A stretch of DNA of 64,000 nucleotides from positions 1 to 64,000 of the forward strand of contig JBBDYH010000037.1 of assembly GCA_040901795.1 (NCBI GenBank), in the 5' to 3' direction. Made by a program: the position numbers and the translations under genes. This document shows, piece by piece, positions 50,527 to 58,560 of this stretch. Within the stretch, counting starts at the first letter, position 1; every line of letters starts with the position of its first letter. The notes below the pieces were generated by a model that made no database searches, was not told the DNA's origin, and saw only the letters and a list, made by a program, of their open reading frames with translations. The DNA is from JBBDYH01 sp040901795 (GTDB taxonomy: Bacteria; Planctomycetota; Planctomycetia; Pirellulales; JALHPA01).

Positions 50527-53500
50527 ATGCAGCCGGCAGAACAGAACGTCCGCAACCGCTTCCCGTCACCTGGAGACGTTGCCGCAGTGCACCTCGATCA
50601 TCTGCCTGGATCGTTTTTCGGTCCTTCGAACCTGGTCGATTTGCTTCGCCATCGGTCCGCGCATCTAGGACACGACCGCGCCTTTATCTATCTGGTCGAT
50701 GGTGAAAGCGAAGAGGTTCAGCTCTCCTATCGTGAGCTTGACCGCCAGGCACGCGCCGTTGGCGCGCGGCTGCAGTCGATGGGCCTGGTCGGGCAGCGGG
50801 CATTGCTCTTGTATCCGGCCGGCCTGGAGTTCATCGCCGCGTTCTTCGGCTGCCTGTACGCCGGCGTGGTGGCGGTGCCGGCTTATCCGCCGCGGCGCAA
50901 CCGCACGCTGGAACGCATCGAGGCCATCGCCGCCGACGCCCAAGCCAAGATCGCGCTCACCACGACCGAAGTGCTCGCGCGCGTGCAAGGGGTACTCGAC
51001 CAATCGCCGAACTTGAAGAACATGCCCTGGCTGGCCAGCGATCAACTCGGCAAAGGCGAAGAAAACAACTGGACCGAGCCCGACGTCCATGGCGACACGC
51101 TGGCATTTCTGCAATACACGTCCGGCTCGACCGGCAAGCCGAAAGGCGTGATGCTGAACCACGCCAACCTGATGCACAACTCGGCCTTGATCGCCTACGC
51201 TTTTGAAAATACACGCTCGGGCGTCGGCGTTTTTTGGTTGCCGATGTACCACGACATGGGTTTGATCGGCGGCATCCTGCAGCCCTTGTATCTCGGCTGT
51301 CCCAACGTGCTGATGTCCCCCGTCGCCTTTCTGCAGAAGCCTTTCCGCTGGCTCAACGCCATCAGCCGATACAAGGGGACCATCAGCGGGGGACCAAACT
51401 TCGCCTTCGATCTTTGCGTGCGTAAAACCACGCCGGAACAGCGCGAAATGCTCGACCTGAGCAACTGGGCGCTGGCCTTCAACGGCGCCGAGCCGGTGCG
51501 CGAAGACACCATCGAGAGCTTTACACGGATGTTCGAGCCGTGCGGCTTTCGACGCGAGTTCTTCTATCCCTGTTACGGGTTGGCGGAAGCGACATTGATT
51601 GTCTCGGGCGGCTTCCGCAGCGCGCCGCCGGTCACGCGCCACTTCGACGCCAAGGCGCTCGAGAACAACCAGGTGGTCGATGCGTTAGCCGATGAAGAGG
51701 GGGCCCGGGCGCTCGTCGGCTGCGGCGGCAATCTGCTCGATGAAGAGATCGTAATTGCCAACCCGGACACCATGTCGCGTTGCGCTGCGGACGAAGTCGG
51801 GGAAATCTGGGTCAGCGGTCCCAGTGTTGCGCAGGGCTACTGGAAGCAGCCCGAAGAGAGCGAGCACACGTTCCGGGCATTCCTGGAAGACAGCGGCCGC
51901 GGGCCTTATTTGCGCACCGGCGACCTGGGGTTCATGCAGGACGGCGAGCTGTTTGTCACTGGTCGCATTAAGGACTTGATCATCGTCCGCGGTGTGAACC
52001 ACTATCCCCAAGATATCGAAGCCACCGTCGAACGCAGCCATGAGCAGCTTCGGCCCGGCGCGGGGGCCGCGTTCACCGTAGAGATCGATGGCCGCGAACG
52101 GCTGGTGGTGGTCCATGAAGTCGAGCGCGGCCGGCACCGGAGCAAGGAATCGTTCGAGCCGATCTTCGAGGCGATCCGCCGCAACGTTTCCGCCGAACAC
52201 GAGCTGCCCGTCGATGCCATCGCTCTGATCAAGGCCGGAAGCATCCCGAAGACGTCGAGCGGCAAGATTCAGCGGCATGCGTCGCGAAGCGGGTTTTTGG
52301 ACGTCTCGCTGCAAGTGGTCGGTTTGTGGCAGGCCTGGGATGATCGGCGTCGCGCTGCGGCTGAATCGGAACGTGCCGCGTCGCCCTCGACGGTCCGGGC
52401 CGCGATTGCAACAAACGGCGTGGCCACGGCCAAACCGCCCCGCTTCTCGCCACAGACGGCCGAAATCGTGCTCCAAGAGGTTCGCAAAGTGGCTAAGGAG
52501 CGCGCGGGCCACCTCACGCTCGAGACGAACATCCTCGAGCTCGGTCTCGATTCATTGGAGCGGATGGAGATTATTGCGGCCCTGGAGGACACGTTCGGGG
52601 GGCGCTTTCCAGAGCAGGTGCTTTTGCAGATGGAGACCTGCCAGGAGGTTGTCGAGGCGGTCGAGATGTATCTTGGGAAGACGCCGCGGATAAAGGGCGC
52701 CCCATCCGCCGCGCTGGAGGTCCCGCCGGAAAACTACCGCTTCGACCTGTATCCCGAGTACCTCGCGCTGAAGCAGAATATGCGCGCGCTCATCGGTTCG
52801 GGGCTCGTCAATCCCTATTTCAACGTTCACGAGCGAGTCACCAATGACACGACGGTGATCGGTGGCCGCGAAATGATCAACTGGTCGAGCTACAACTACT
52901 TAGGCATGTCGGGCGACCCGGTCGTGATCCTGGCGGCCAAGGAAGCGATCGACCGCTATGGCACCAGCGTTTCAGCCAGCCGACTCGTATCGGGTGAGAA
53001 GCCGATCCATCGCCAGCTCGAGCGGGCCATCGCCGACTTTCTCGGCGTCGAAGAGGCCATTTGCTTCGTCGGCGGACACGCAACCAACGAAACGACGATC
53101 GGCCACCTCTTCGGACCCGGCGATTTGATTTTGCACGACAGCCTGTCGCACAACAGCATTATCCAAGGTTGCATCCTTTCGGGCGCCCGTCGCCGGCCCT
53201 TTGCACACAATGATTGGAAATTGCTCGACCAGTTGCTCACCGAGCTGCGTCACGATTACCGCCGCGTGCTGGTCGTGATCGAAGGCGTCTACAGCATGGA
53301 CGGCGACTACCCTGACCTGCCCCCGTTCGTCCATGTGAAGAATCAGCACAAGTGCTTCTTGATGGTGGACGAAGCGCATTCCGCCGGCACGATGGGCCTG
53401 CACGGCCGCGGCATTGCCGAACACTTCGACCTGAATCCCGCCGATGTCGATATCTGGATGGGTACGCTGAGCAAATCCTTCGGCAGCGCTGGCGGATATA

Positions 53501-54024
53501 TCGCCGGCAGCCGGGCGCTGGTCGAATACCTCAAATACACCTGCCCGGGCTTCGTGTACAGCGTGGGGATGCCGCCGTCGAACGCCGCGGCGGCTTTGGC
53601 CTCATTGCGGCTCCTCGAAGACGAGCCGGAGCGCGTGGCGCGCCTGCACCACAACGCAGCCCTGTTCCTGAAGTTGGCCAAGCAGAAGGGCCTGAATACC
53701 GGCATGAGCAAGGATTCGCCGGTGATCCCGGTCATCCTTGGCAACTCGCTGCACAGCTTGCGACTTTCGCAGGCGTTGTTTGCACGCGGCATCAACGTCC
53801 AGCCGATTCTGTACCCCGCGGTCGAGGAAAGTGCAGCACGATTGCGATTTTTCATGACGGCGCGGCATTCCGACGAGCAGATTCGCACTACGGTAGAGGC
53901 GATCGCCGAAGAATTGCACAAGATCGACCCCGCGCACCTGCGGCACGCCAGCATCAACAAGGGCGCGCCCGGCCTGCCGGCCACTCGGGGCCACGAGATT
54001 GCCGTCGGCGGCCCCGATGCTTGA
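50527..54024 (+). CDS. Fatty-acyl-AMP ligase / ACP / alpha-oxoamine synthase megaenzyme
   Basis: 1165 residues from ATG 50527 (GGGAG eight bases upstream). Residues about 25-620 form a FAAL-type adenylate former (QYTSGSTGKPKGVMLNH, FWLPMYHDMGLIGGI, RTGDLGFMQDGELFVTGR). Residues about 645-720 are an acyl carrier with phosphopantetheine Ser676 in LGLDSLERMEI. Residues about 770-1145 form a class II PLP enzyme of the AONS/serine-palmitoyltransferase group (ASRLVSGEKPIHRQLE, VDEAHSAGTMGLHGRG, and PLP Lys983 in TLSKSFGSAGGY). Predicted chemistry: load a long fatty acid on the carrier and condense it with an amino acid with loss of CO2, giving an aminoketone such as a sphingoid precursor. The amino acid and product are unknown. 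Confidence 0.9.
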   Translation: MQPAEQNVRNRFPSPGDVAAVHLDHLPGSFFGPSNLVDLLRHRSAHLGHDRAFIYLVDGESEEVQLSYRELDRQARAVGARLQSMGLVGQRALLLYPAGLEFIAAFFGCLYAGVVAVPAYPPRRNRTLERIEAIAADAQAKIALTTTEVLARVQGVLDQSPNLKNMPWLASDQLGKGEENNWTEPDVHGDTLAFLQYTSGSTGKPKGVMLNHANLMHNSALIAYAFENTRSGVGVFWLPMYHDMGLIGGILQPLYLGCPNVLMSPVAFLQKPFRWLNAISRYKGTISGGPNFAFDLCVRKTTPEQREMLDLSNWALAFNGAEPVREDTIESFTRMFEPCGFRREFFYPCYGLAEATLIVSGGFRSAPPVTRHFDAKALENNQVVDALADEEGARALVGCGGNLLDEEIVIANPDTMSRCAADEVGEIWVSGPSVAQGYWKQPEESEHTFRAFLEDSGRGPYLRTGDLGFMQDGELFVTGRIKDLIIVRGVNHYPQDIEATVERSHEQLRPGAGAAFTVEIDGRERLVVVHEVERGRHRSKESFEPIFEAIRRNVSAEHELPVDAIALIKAGSIPKTSSGKIQRHASRSGFLDVSLQVVGLWQAWDDRRRAAAESERAASPSTVRAAIATNGVATAKPPRFSPQTAEIVLQEVRKVAKERAGHLTLETNILELGLDSLERMEIIAALEDTFGGRFPEQVLLQMETCQEVVEAVEMYLGKTPRIKGAPSAALEVPPENYRFDLYPEYLALKQNMRALIGSGLVNPYFNVHERVTNDTTVIGGREMINWSSYNYLGMSGDPVVILAAKEAIDRYGTSVSASRLVSGEKPIHRQLERAIADFLGVEEAICFVGGHATNETTIGHLFGPGDLILHDSLSHNSIIQGCILSGARRRPFAHNDWKLLDQLLTELRHDYRRVLVVIEGVYSMDGDYPDLPPFVHVKNQHKCFLMVDEAHSAGTMGLHGRGIAEHFDLNPADVDIWMGTLSKSFGSAGGYIAGSRALVEYLKYTCPGFVYSVGMPPSNAAAALASLRLLEDEPERVARLHHNAALFLKLAKQKGLNTGMSKDSPVIPVILGNSLHSLRLSQALFARGINVQPILYPAVEESAARLRFFMTARHSDEQIRTTVEAIAEELHKIDPAHLRHASINKGAPGLPATRGHEIAVGGPDA

Positions 54025-54028
54025 ACGT

Positions 54029-54283
54029 GGTTCAAGGTTCCAGGTTTAAGGTCCAAGGTTTTTCAGCACGATGTGGCCAATATTAAGAACCGCTATCACA
54101 ACCGGCACACAGTAACCCGAAGCGTGAGCGAGGAACCGGCAGATTCGGCCTCGCTTACGTCGGGTTACTATTGTTAGCGGTTCTTAGAGAAAGGTCTTGA
54201 GCGCTTTGGCTACCTAGTTCAGGATATGAGACAATCAAACTGATGCCTCGAAACTTGAACCCGGAACCTTGAACCTGGAACCC
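54029..54283. repeat. Composite repeat region with second NPTRKRG palindrome
   Basis: Outer elements are GGTTCAAGGTTCCAGG (from 54029) and the opposed CCGGAACCTTGAACCTGG (54261-54278). Inside is an extended stem, AAGAACCGCTA (from 54086) with TAGCGGTTCTT (to 54186). At its core lies the 54113-54168 copy of the palindrome found at 4214-4269, differing at only a few positions. The right end runs into the thioesterase start codon. Confidence 0.75.
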
Positions 54284-54745
54284 ATCACTTATACGCACCG
54301 CCTGATTCTGCCGACGGACGCCAATCACCACGGCACGCTCTATGCCGGGTCGTTGTTGCGTATTTCCTTAGAGGCGGCGTATGCAACGGCATTCCGCGCG
54401 ATTGGCAACGAAGCTAATCTGTTGCTGCGTCGCGTGCTCAATCTGGAATGCTACCGTCCCGTGCCGGTCGGCTCGATGATTGAAATCCGCGGAGTGCCGC
54501 TGCACGCGACGCGAGCGTACCTGATCGTCGGCATGCTCGGGACGCCGCTGCCGGAGAGCGTCAACCCCTGGATGGATGGGCTGATGGGATTTGTTCAGGT
54601 GGATGAGCACGGCCGGCTCACCGAGCTGCCTGAGGATCTCTCGATCGCGGAGGCCGGCAAGGAATGGGACTCGCTTCGCGAGCGAATGCGGCGGTTGCTC
54701 AAGATGCGCGTCCGCAATGGAAAGAAAGTGAGTGGTGAGTGGTGA
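54269..54745 (+). CDS. Hotdog-fold acyl-CoA thioesterase-like protein
   Basis: 158 residues with TTG start at 54269. No ATG is available before residue 70, so the start must be TTG or close to it, and it lies inside a GAACCTTGAACCTGG repeat. The fold is 4HBT/hotdog: THRLILPTDANHHGTLYAGSL with the Asp/Asn-His motif, then the long helix ISLEAAYATAFRAIG and the strands RPVPVGSMIEIRGVPLHATR. Such enzymes hydrolyse acyl thioesters. Following the FAAL-ACP-oxoamine synthase gene, a proofreading or release role for that enzyme's acyl chains is plausible. Confidence 0.8.
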   Translation: MNLEPITYTHRLILPTDANHHGTLYAGSLLRISLEAAYATAFRAIGNEANLLLRRVLNLECYRPVPVGSMIEIRGVPLHATRAYLIVGMLGTPLPESVNPWMDGLMGFVQVDEHGRLTELPEDLSIAEAGKEWDSLRERMRRLLKMRVRNGKKVSGEW

Positions 54746-54749
54746 GGGA

Positions 54750-54829
54750 CAAGACAAGGAGAGGGGGAGACAAGGGAGCGGATCTGCTGCAATCGGGCAA
54801 TCTCCCTTTCTCCCGGTCTCCTTGTCTTG
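54750..54829. terminator. Inverted repeat between convergent genes
   Basis: CAAGACAAGGAGA (54750-54762) is the exact complement of TCTCCTTGTCTTG (54817-54829). An inner pair, GGGAGA...TCTCCC, adds to the stem. It lies between the thioesterase and a convergent small gene and probably stops both, although no T-run follows. Confidence 0.6.
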
Positions 54830-54833
54830 ACCG

Positions 54834-55061
54834 CTAGGCCCAATCCCGCCCCGAAGCTTTCTTGACCCGCTTCTCAAATTCGCCGATTAGCCCGCCGATA
54901 ACGTCCCAGCCGTCGCGGCGGCGGACTTCGATGTCGCCTTGCTGATTGATCCGCACCAGGCATTGCTCGGTCAGGCCGGCGGCCTTGAGCTCTTCGGGCG
55001 TGGCTTCGTTTTCGCTCAGCACCGACATCAGTTGTTCGCCGGTCATCTCGATGAATCGCAT
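54834..55061 (-). CDS. Small conserved hypothetical protein
   Basis: 75 residues from ATG 55061 (MRFIEMTGEQLMSVLSENEA). Ten extra residues back to 55091 are possible. The protein is acidic/basic mixed with a helix (TPEELKAAGLTEQCLVRI), a strand block (QGDIEVRRRDGWDVIGGLI) and a basic tail. The strand block resembles a small RNA- or protein-binding module but I cannot name it. Soluble, monocistronic. Confidence 0.65.
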   Translation of the reverse strand: MRFIEMTGEQLMSVLSENEATPEELKAAGLTEQCLVRINQQGDIEVRRRDGWDVIGGLIGEFEKRVKKASGRDWA

Positions 55062-55160
55062 AGCAAGAATCTCATCCTGACCGCCCCGCACAAAGAGCGG
55101 CGAGCATTCCTCGCCGCGTGAGAATCACGGTAATCGGTCCTAACGGGGGAAACAAGTAGT

Positions 55161-55544
55161 CTACCACAACACCGCTACCGGATACCGCGCGAAGACGACG
55201 TCGGCTGATACCAAGGTCGCTCCTTCTTGATTGGCTTGGGCCGCAAGCAGTCGATCGAAGGGGTCCTTATGTGCGCGGGGAAGTCCATTCACGCCCAGCA
55301 CGTGTTCAAGAGTGACGGGTAAGATGCGCAGGCCATTCGTCCGCTGGTGTGCGACGATGTCGGCCAGTGGCAGGTGGAGCGAAAGCTTTCCCATTTGCTC
55401 CTTGATGAGTATTTCCCAAACGCTGACCACACTGCACCAAACTTCGTTCGTTGAATCACGGAGAGCCGCAAGCGCCGCAGAGGACAGCTTGCTCGGCTCG
55501 CTGTCCCACCAGATAAACGCGTGCGTGTCGAGCAACAACTTCAC
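55161..55544 (-). CDS. vapC: PIN-domain toxin, VapC family
   Basis: 127 residues. The acidic metal site of PIN ribonucleases is complete: D6 in MKLLLDTHAFIWW, Glu in SVVSVWEILIKEQ, Asp in HKDPFDRLLAAQA and the last Asp in LVSADVVFARY. The HKDPFDR block is diagnostic. VapC toxins cut tRNA or rRNA and stop translation when the antitoxin is lost. The start codon overlaps the antitoxin stop by four bases (ATGA), so the pair is co-translated. Confidence 0.92.
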   Translation of the reverse strand: MKLLLDTHAFIWWDSEPSKLSSAALAALRDSTNEVWCSVVSVWEILIKEQMGKLSLHLPLADIVAHQRTNGLRILPVTLEHVLGVNGLPRAHKDPFDRLLAAQANQEGATLVSADVVFARYPVAVLW

Positions 55545-55771
55545 GGTTGACCCGTCCAGTAATCGTCGGGCAAGGGCGCGTCGAAGTCTGCCGCGGTCTG
55601 AATTGCTCCACCGTGCAGGCCTGGCACACGCGAGGGCGCCGGTTGATAGGCCACGATCTTGGCTCGCGGAACAGCGCCGTCAACTAAGATGACATCCCCG
55701 CCTGCCGCCGCCAAATTTAAAGCCTCCTCAAGGCGGCCAGGAAGCTCATGAATCTCGATCGTAGTGGACAT
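55541..55771 (-). CDS. Phd/YefM-type antitoxin of the VapC pair
   Basis: 76 residues from ATG 55771 with AGGAG six bases upstream (longer frames to 55831 lack support). The N-terminal half is Phd-like (TTIEIHELPGRLEEALNLAAA, then GGDVILVDGAVPRAKIVAY), a small DNA-binding dimer that also represses the operon. The C-terminal tail (DFDAPLPDDYW) is the typical toxin-binding segment of this antitoxin group. Directly upstream of and overlapping vapC. Confidence 0.9.
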   Translation of the reverse strand: MSTTIEIHELPGRLEEALNLAAAGGDVILVDGAVPRAKIVAYQPAPSRVPGLHGGAIQTAADFDAPLPDDYWTGQP

Positions 55772-55864
55772 GCCGATCTCCTTTGCTAGCAAACAATCGT
55801 AGCAGGCAGTCGTTTCTGTGTCACCTGTCATCCGCGATCATGCGGACGGCGCTCCATTCCTTTC

Positions 55865-56773
55865 TCAAGGCAGTGCCGCCTGCCGAACCGCGTCGCACAG
55901 CGCGATCATCGCTTCCACCGAAAGCTGCTCGGCCCGGGTATTCGCCGCAAACCCCTGTTCGGCGAGTACCTCATCGATCTGTCCCTTATCAAGTTTGTCC
56001 TTCAAGGCGCTGATCACAACGCTCCGCAAGAACTTCCGACGATGGAAGAACATCGAGCGGACGAAATCGTGGAAGTAGCGCAAGTCGCCGATCCGTGCCC
56101 GCTTCTCGGGCAAGACTTGGAGGTGAACGATGGCGGACGTGATCAGCGGCCGGGGCCAAAAAGCCTCCGGCGGCAACAGCCGAACGATCTCCGCCCGGCA
56201 CTGGCTCTGCACCCAGATGCTCAGGGCGCCATAGTCTTTTGTGCCTGGTCGGGCCACGATGCGATCTGCCAGTTCTTTCTGGATCGTCACGGTCATCGAC
56301 ACGGGCGTGATGCCGGTCAGCAGCAAATTGGAAATGACCGGCGTGGCGATGCTGTAAGGGAGGTTCGCCACCAGCTTTAACTGCCGGCCCGGCTGCTCGT
56401 CGAGCCGCTGGCGCGCGGCGTCGAGGACGGCCTCGTCGAAGTTATTTTTGTTCCGCAGCGCGTCCTGCAGCAGCATCGTCACGTTGTCAGCATCGATCAA
56501 CTCTTCGCTGGCCAATTGGTGCAACCGGCGATCGATTTCGACGGTTACCACCGCCGCCACGCGCGGCGCCATCTGTACGGTCAGCGAGCCGGTTCCCGTA
56601 CCGATTTCCAGCACCACGTCGTTGGGCTGCAGATCGGCCGTTTCGATGAGCAGATGCAACAAATTGAGATCGATTAGAAAGTTCTGGCCGTGCCGCTTCA
56701 CCAGGTTTAGGCCGACCTCGGAGAAGCGCCGCTTGAGAAACGAGAGCGTTTGTCGGTGGGTGGTGTCGGCCAT
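55865..56773 (-). CDS. rsmA: 16S rRNA (adenine1518/1519-N6)-dimethyltransferase
   Basis: 302 residues. It dimethylates two adjacent adenines in helix 45 of 16S rRNA using SAM. Family marks: KRHGQNFLIDLNLL near residue 26-39, SAM motif I VLEIGTGTGSLTVQM, VTVEIDRRL, and the catalytic ANLPYSIATPVISNLL (NLPY motif). The C-terminal helical domain carries FFHRRKFLRSVV. Length is slightly above the E. coli enzyme. Minus-strand cluster with ribE, pssA and psd, separated by palindromic repeats. Confidence 0.95.
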   Translation of the reverse strand: MADTTHRQTLSFLKRRFSEVGLNLVKRHGQNFLIDLNLLHLLIETADLQPNDVVLEIGTGTGSLTVQMAPRVAAVVTVEIDRRLHQLASEELIDADNVTMLLQDALRNKNNFDEAVLDAARQRLDEQPGRQLKLVANLPYSIATPVISNLLLTGITPVSMTVTIQKELADRIVARPGTKDYGALSIWVQSQCRAEIVRLLPPEAFWPRPLITSAIVHLQVLPEKRARIGDLRYFHDFVRSMFFHRRKFLRSVVISALKDKLDKGQIDEVLAEQGFAANTRAEQLSVEAMIALCDAVRQAALP

Positions 56774-56794
56774 GAAAGTTCAAGCTTCCAGGAC

Positions 56795-56879
56795 GAATGA
56801 CCAATGACCAAGCACCAATGACCAATCGTAAAGCTTAGGCCTCATTAATTGGTCATTGGGATTTGGTCATTGGTCATTC
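56795..56879. repeat. Inverted repeat of CCAATGACCA units
   Basis: GAATGACCAATGACCA plus CACCAATGACCAAT on the left face ATTGGTCATTGGG and TTGGTCATTGGTCATTC on the right. The arms can form a long imperfect stem. The right arm supplies the last codons and stop codon of ribE (ARNDQ then TGA). Confidence 0.8.
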
Positions 56880-57469
56880 CTTGCTGCGGCGAGCTGTCGC
56901 TCGACGTACTTCGCCAAAAGATCCGTCTCGATGTTCACTCGGTCGCCGGCGCGGCGGCGGCCAAGCGTCGTCACGGCCAGCGTGTGGGGAATGAGCTGCA
57001 CACTAAAGCGTCGTTCCTCGACAGCCACGAGCGTCAGGCTCGCGCCGTCGATTGCCACCGAACCTTTCGCGGCCATCTGCCGAGTCAGCGAGCTGGAAAC
57101 GCGAAACCAAATTGTGGACCATGCTCCTTCATCGAGTCGCTGGTCCACCGTTCCAACGCCGTCGATGTGGCCGGTCAGCAGGTGCCCGCCCAAGCGATCG
57201 CTCAACCGCAGCGCACGTTCCAGGTTTACTTGCCCACCCGGTTGCAACTCGCCAAGATTGGTCCGCGCCAACGTCTCTGGTCCAGCCTGGAACTCCAGTC
57301 GATCCACATCGCGGCGCACGATCGTCAGGCAACATCCATTGACCGCAATGCTTTCGCCAACCGTCGTCTCGGCCGCGATCACTGGCGCAGCAAGAACGAG
57401 CCGGCTACCCGGCGGTTCCGGATGCACGGCGACGACGTCGGCGACGGTTTCGACAATGCCGGTAAACAT
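56867..57469 (-). CDS. ribE: Riboflavin synthase, alpha subunit
   Basis: 200 residues. It dismutates two 6,7-dimethyl-8-ribityllumazine to riboflavin. Two tandem lumazine-binding barrels are visible: MFTGIVETVADVV with IAVNGCCLTIV (N-half) and GHLLTGHIDGVGTV with VAIDGASLTLV (C-half), followed by the trimerising helix. The first residues MFTGIVE are diagnostic. The final residues NDQ and the stop codon are formed by the adjacent repeat, so the C-terminus seems to have been rewritten. Downstream of pssA by 69 bases, same strand. Confidence 0.96.
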   Translation of the reverse strand: MFTGIVETVADVVAVHPEPPGSRLVLAAPVIAAETTVGESIAVNGCCLTIVRRDVDRLEFQAGPETLARTNLGELQPGGQVNLERALRLSDRLGGHLLTGHIDGVGTVDQRLDEGAWSTIWFRVSSSLTRQMAAKGSVAIDGASLTLVAVEERRFSVQLIPHTLAVTTLGRRRAGDRVNIETDLLAKYVERQLAAARNDQ

Positions 57470-57538
57470 ATTCTTGGCTGTCAGCGATCAGCCGATAGCT
57501 GGACGGCTGATGACCGTTCCGCACTCCGAACTCCACAC

Positions 57539-58411
57539 TCAAAACAACGGCTCATCCCCCGTCGACTGTTGCTGCGCACGCTGCCATAAGAACTTAATCG
57601 GCGGGACGAGTACAAACAGCACGCACAAGATCGGTACGGCGTAACCGCGGACCAGCATGATAGCCAATAGCGCAAAAACCAACCCCACCAGGTGACCGAA
57701 GCTGCGCTGCCCGCGAAAGATCTGGTTGACGATGTGGGGATAGGGAATCCGCGAGACCATCAATGCGGCGACCACGATGGCGAAAAAGGGCAACACGTGC
57801 TGCACGAACCGATCGACGTTGACGAGCCATTCCTTGCCCGCCTCTTGGCTTCCAATCCGCGTGGTGTAAAACAGGATGGCAAAGCCGGCGATCGACGCCG
57901 CCGCCGCGGGACTGGGCAGGCCGCTGAAGTGCATGTGGTCGTCGTCCTCGCCGGATTCTACGTTGAACCGCGCGAGTCGCATCGCTGCGCAGGCCGGAAA
58001 AACCACGGCGATGATCCAGATCGCGCCGGTATGCCAATACGCGAACTGGGGGACCATTTTGACGAGCAAGAACCCCGGCGCCACGCCGAAGGTCACCACG
58101 TCGCACAAGCTGTCGAGCTGCGCGCCAAACTCACTGGAAGTTCGCGACAGCCGCGCGACGTGCCCGTCCAGCGCGTCGAACACCATCGCCAGAAAAATCA
58201 ACCAGCCGCTGAGCATGATGTTGTGCGTGGGGTCGTCCTTGTCGAACGCCATTTCACCTCGCTGCATGATCCCGATGCGCTGACTTGTCAGCGGTTCGGG
58301 ATCCACCGGGGCCGCCACGCGCGACGCCACCACGATGCTGAAAAAGCCGCAAATCAAATTGCCCAGCGTGAACAGAGTCGGCAGGACGGCGATGGTGCGG
58401 ATCTTGCGCAT
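57539..58411 (-). CDS. pssA: CDP-diacylglycerol-serine O-phosphatidyltransferase
   Basis: 290 residues with about seven membrane segments. It joins serine to CDP-diacylglycerol to give phosphatidylserine. The CDP-alcohol phosphotransferase signature is complete: D-ALDG-HVAR, then EFG-AQL-D-SLC-D (about residues 88-110), with all Asp metal ligands. It acts with the psd gene upstream to make phosphatidylethanolamine. The two genes are separated by a 150-base repeat block. Confidence 0.94.
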   Translation of the reverse strand: MRKIRTIAVLPTLFTLGNLICGFFSIVVASRVAAPVDPEPLTSQRIGIMQRGEMAFDKDDPTHNIMLSGWLIFLAMVFDALDGHVARLSRTSSEFGAQLDSLCDVVTFGVAPGFLLVKMVPQFAYWHTGAIWIIAVVFPACAAMRLARFNVESGEDDDHMHFSGLPSPAAAASIAGFAILFYTTRIGSQEAGKEWLVNVDRFVQHVLPFFAIVVAALMVSRIPYPHIVNQIFRGQRSFGHLVGLVFALLAIMLVRGYAVPILCVLFVLVPPIKFLWQRAQQQSTGDEPLF

Positions 58412-58422
58412 GGCTTAACAAT

Positions 58423-58557
58423 CTCGTTCCCATGCTCTGCATGGGAACGCACTGCCTGCGAGGCTCTGCCTCGCGTTGTCGAAACGACTCAGAGTCCATG
58501 AATTCGGCAGGCGGAGCCTGCCGGACAGCCCGTTCCCAGGCGGAGCCTGGGAACGAG
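58423..58557. repeat. CTCGTTCCCA...TGGGAACGAG repeat block
   Basis: Outer arms CTCGTTCCCA (58423-58432) and TGGGAACGAG (58548-58557) enclose several smaller palindromes: TTCCCATGCTCTGCATGGGAA, GCGAGGCTCTGCCTCGC and GGCAGGCGGAGCCTGCC. It lies between psd and pssA. The modular structure of short nested stems fits a self-spreading intergenic repeat. Confidence 0.8.
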
Positions 58558-58560
58558 GTC

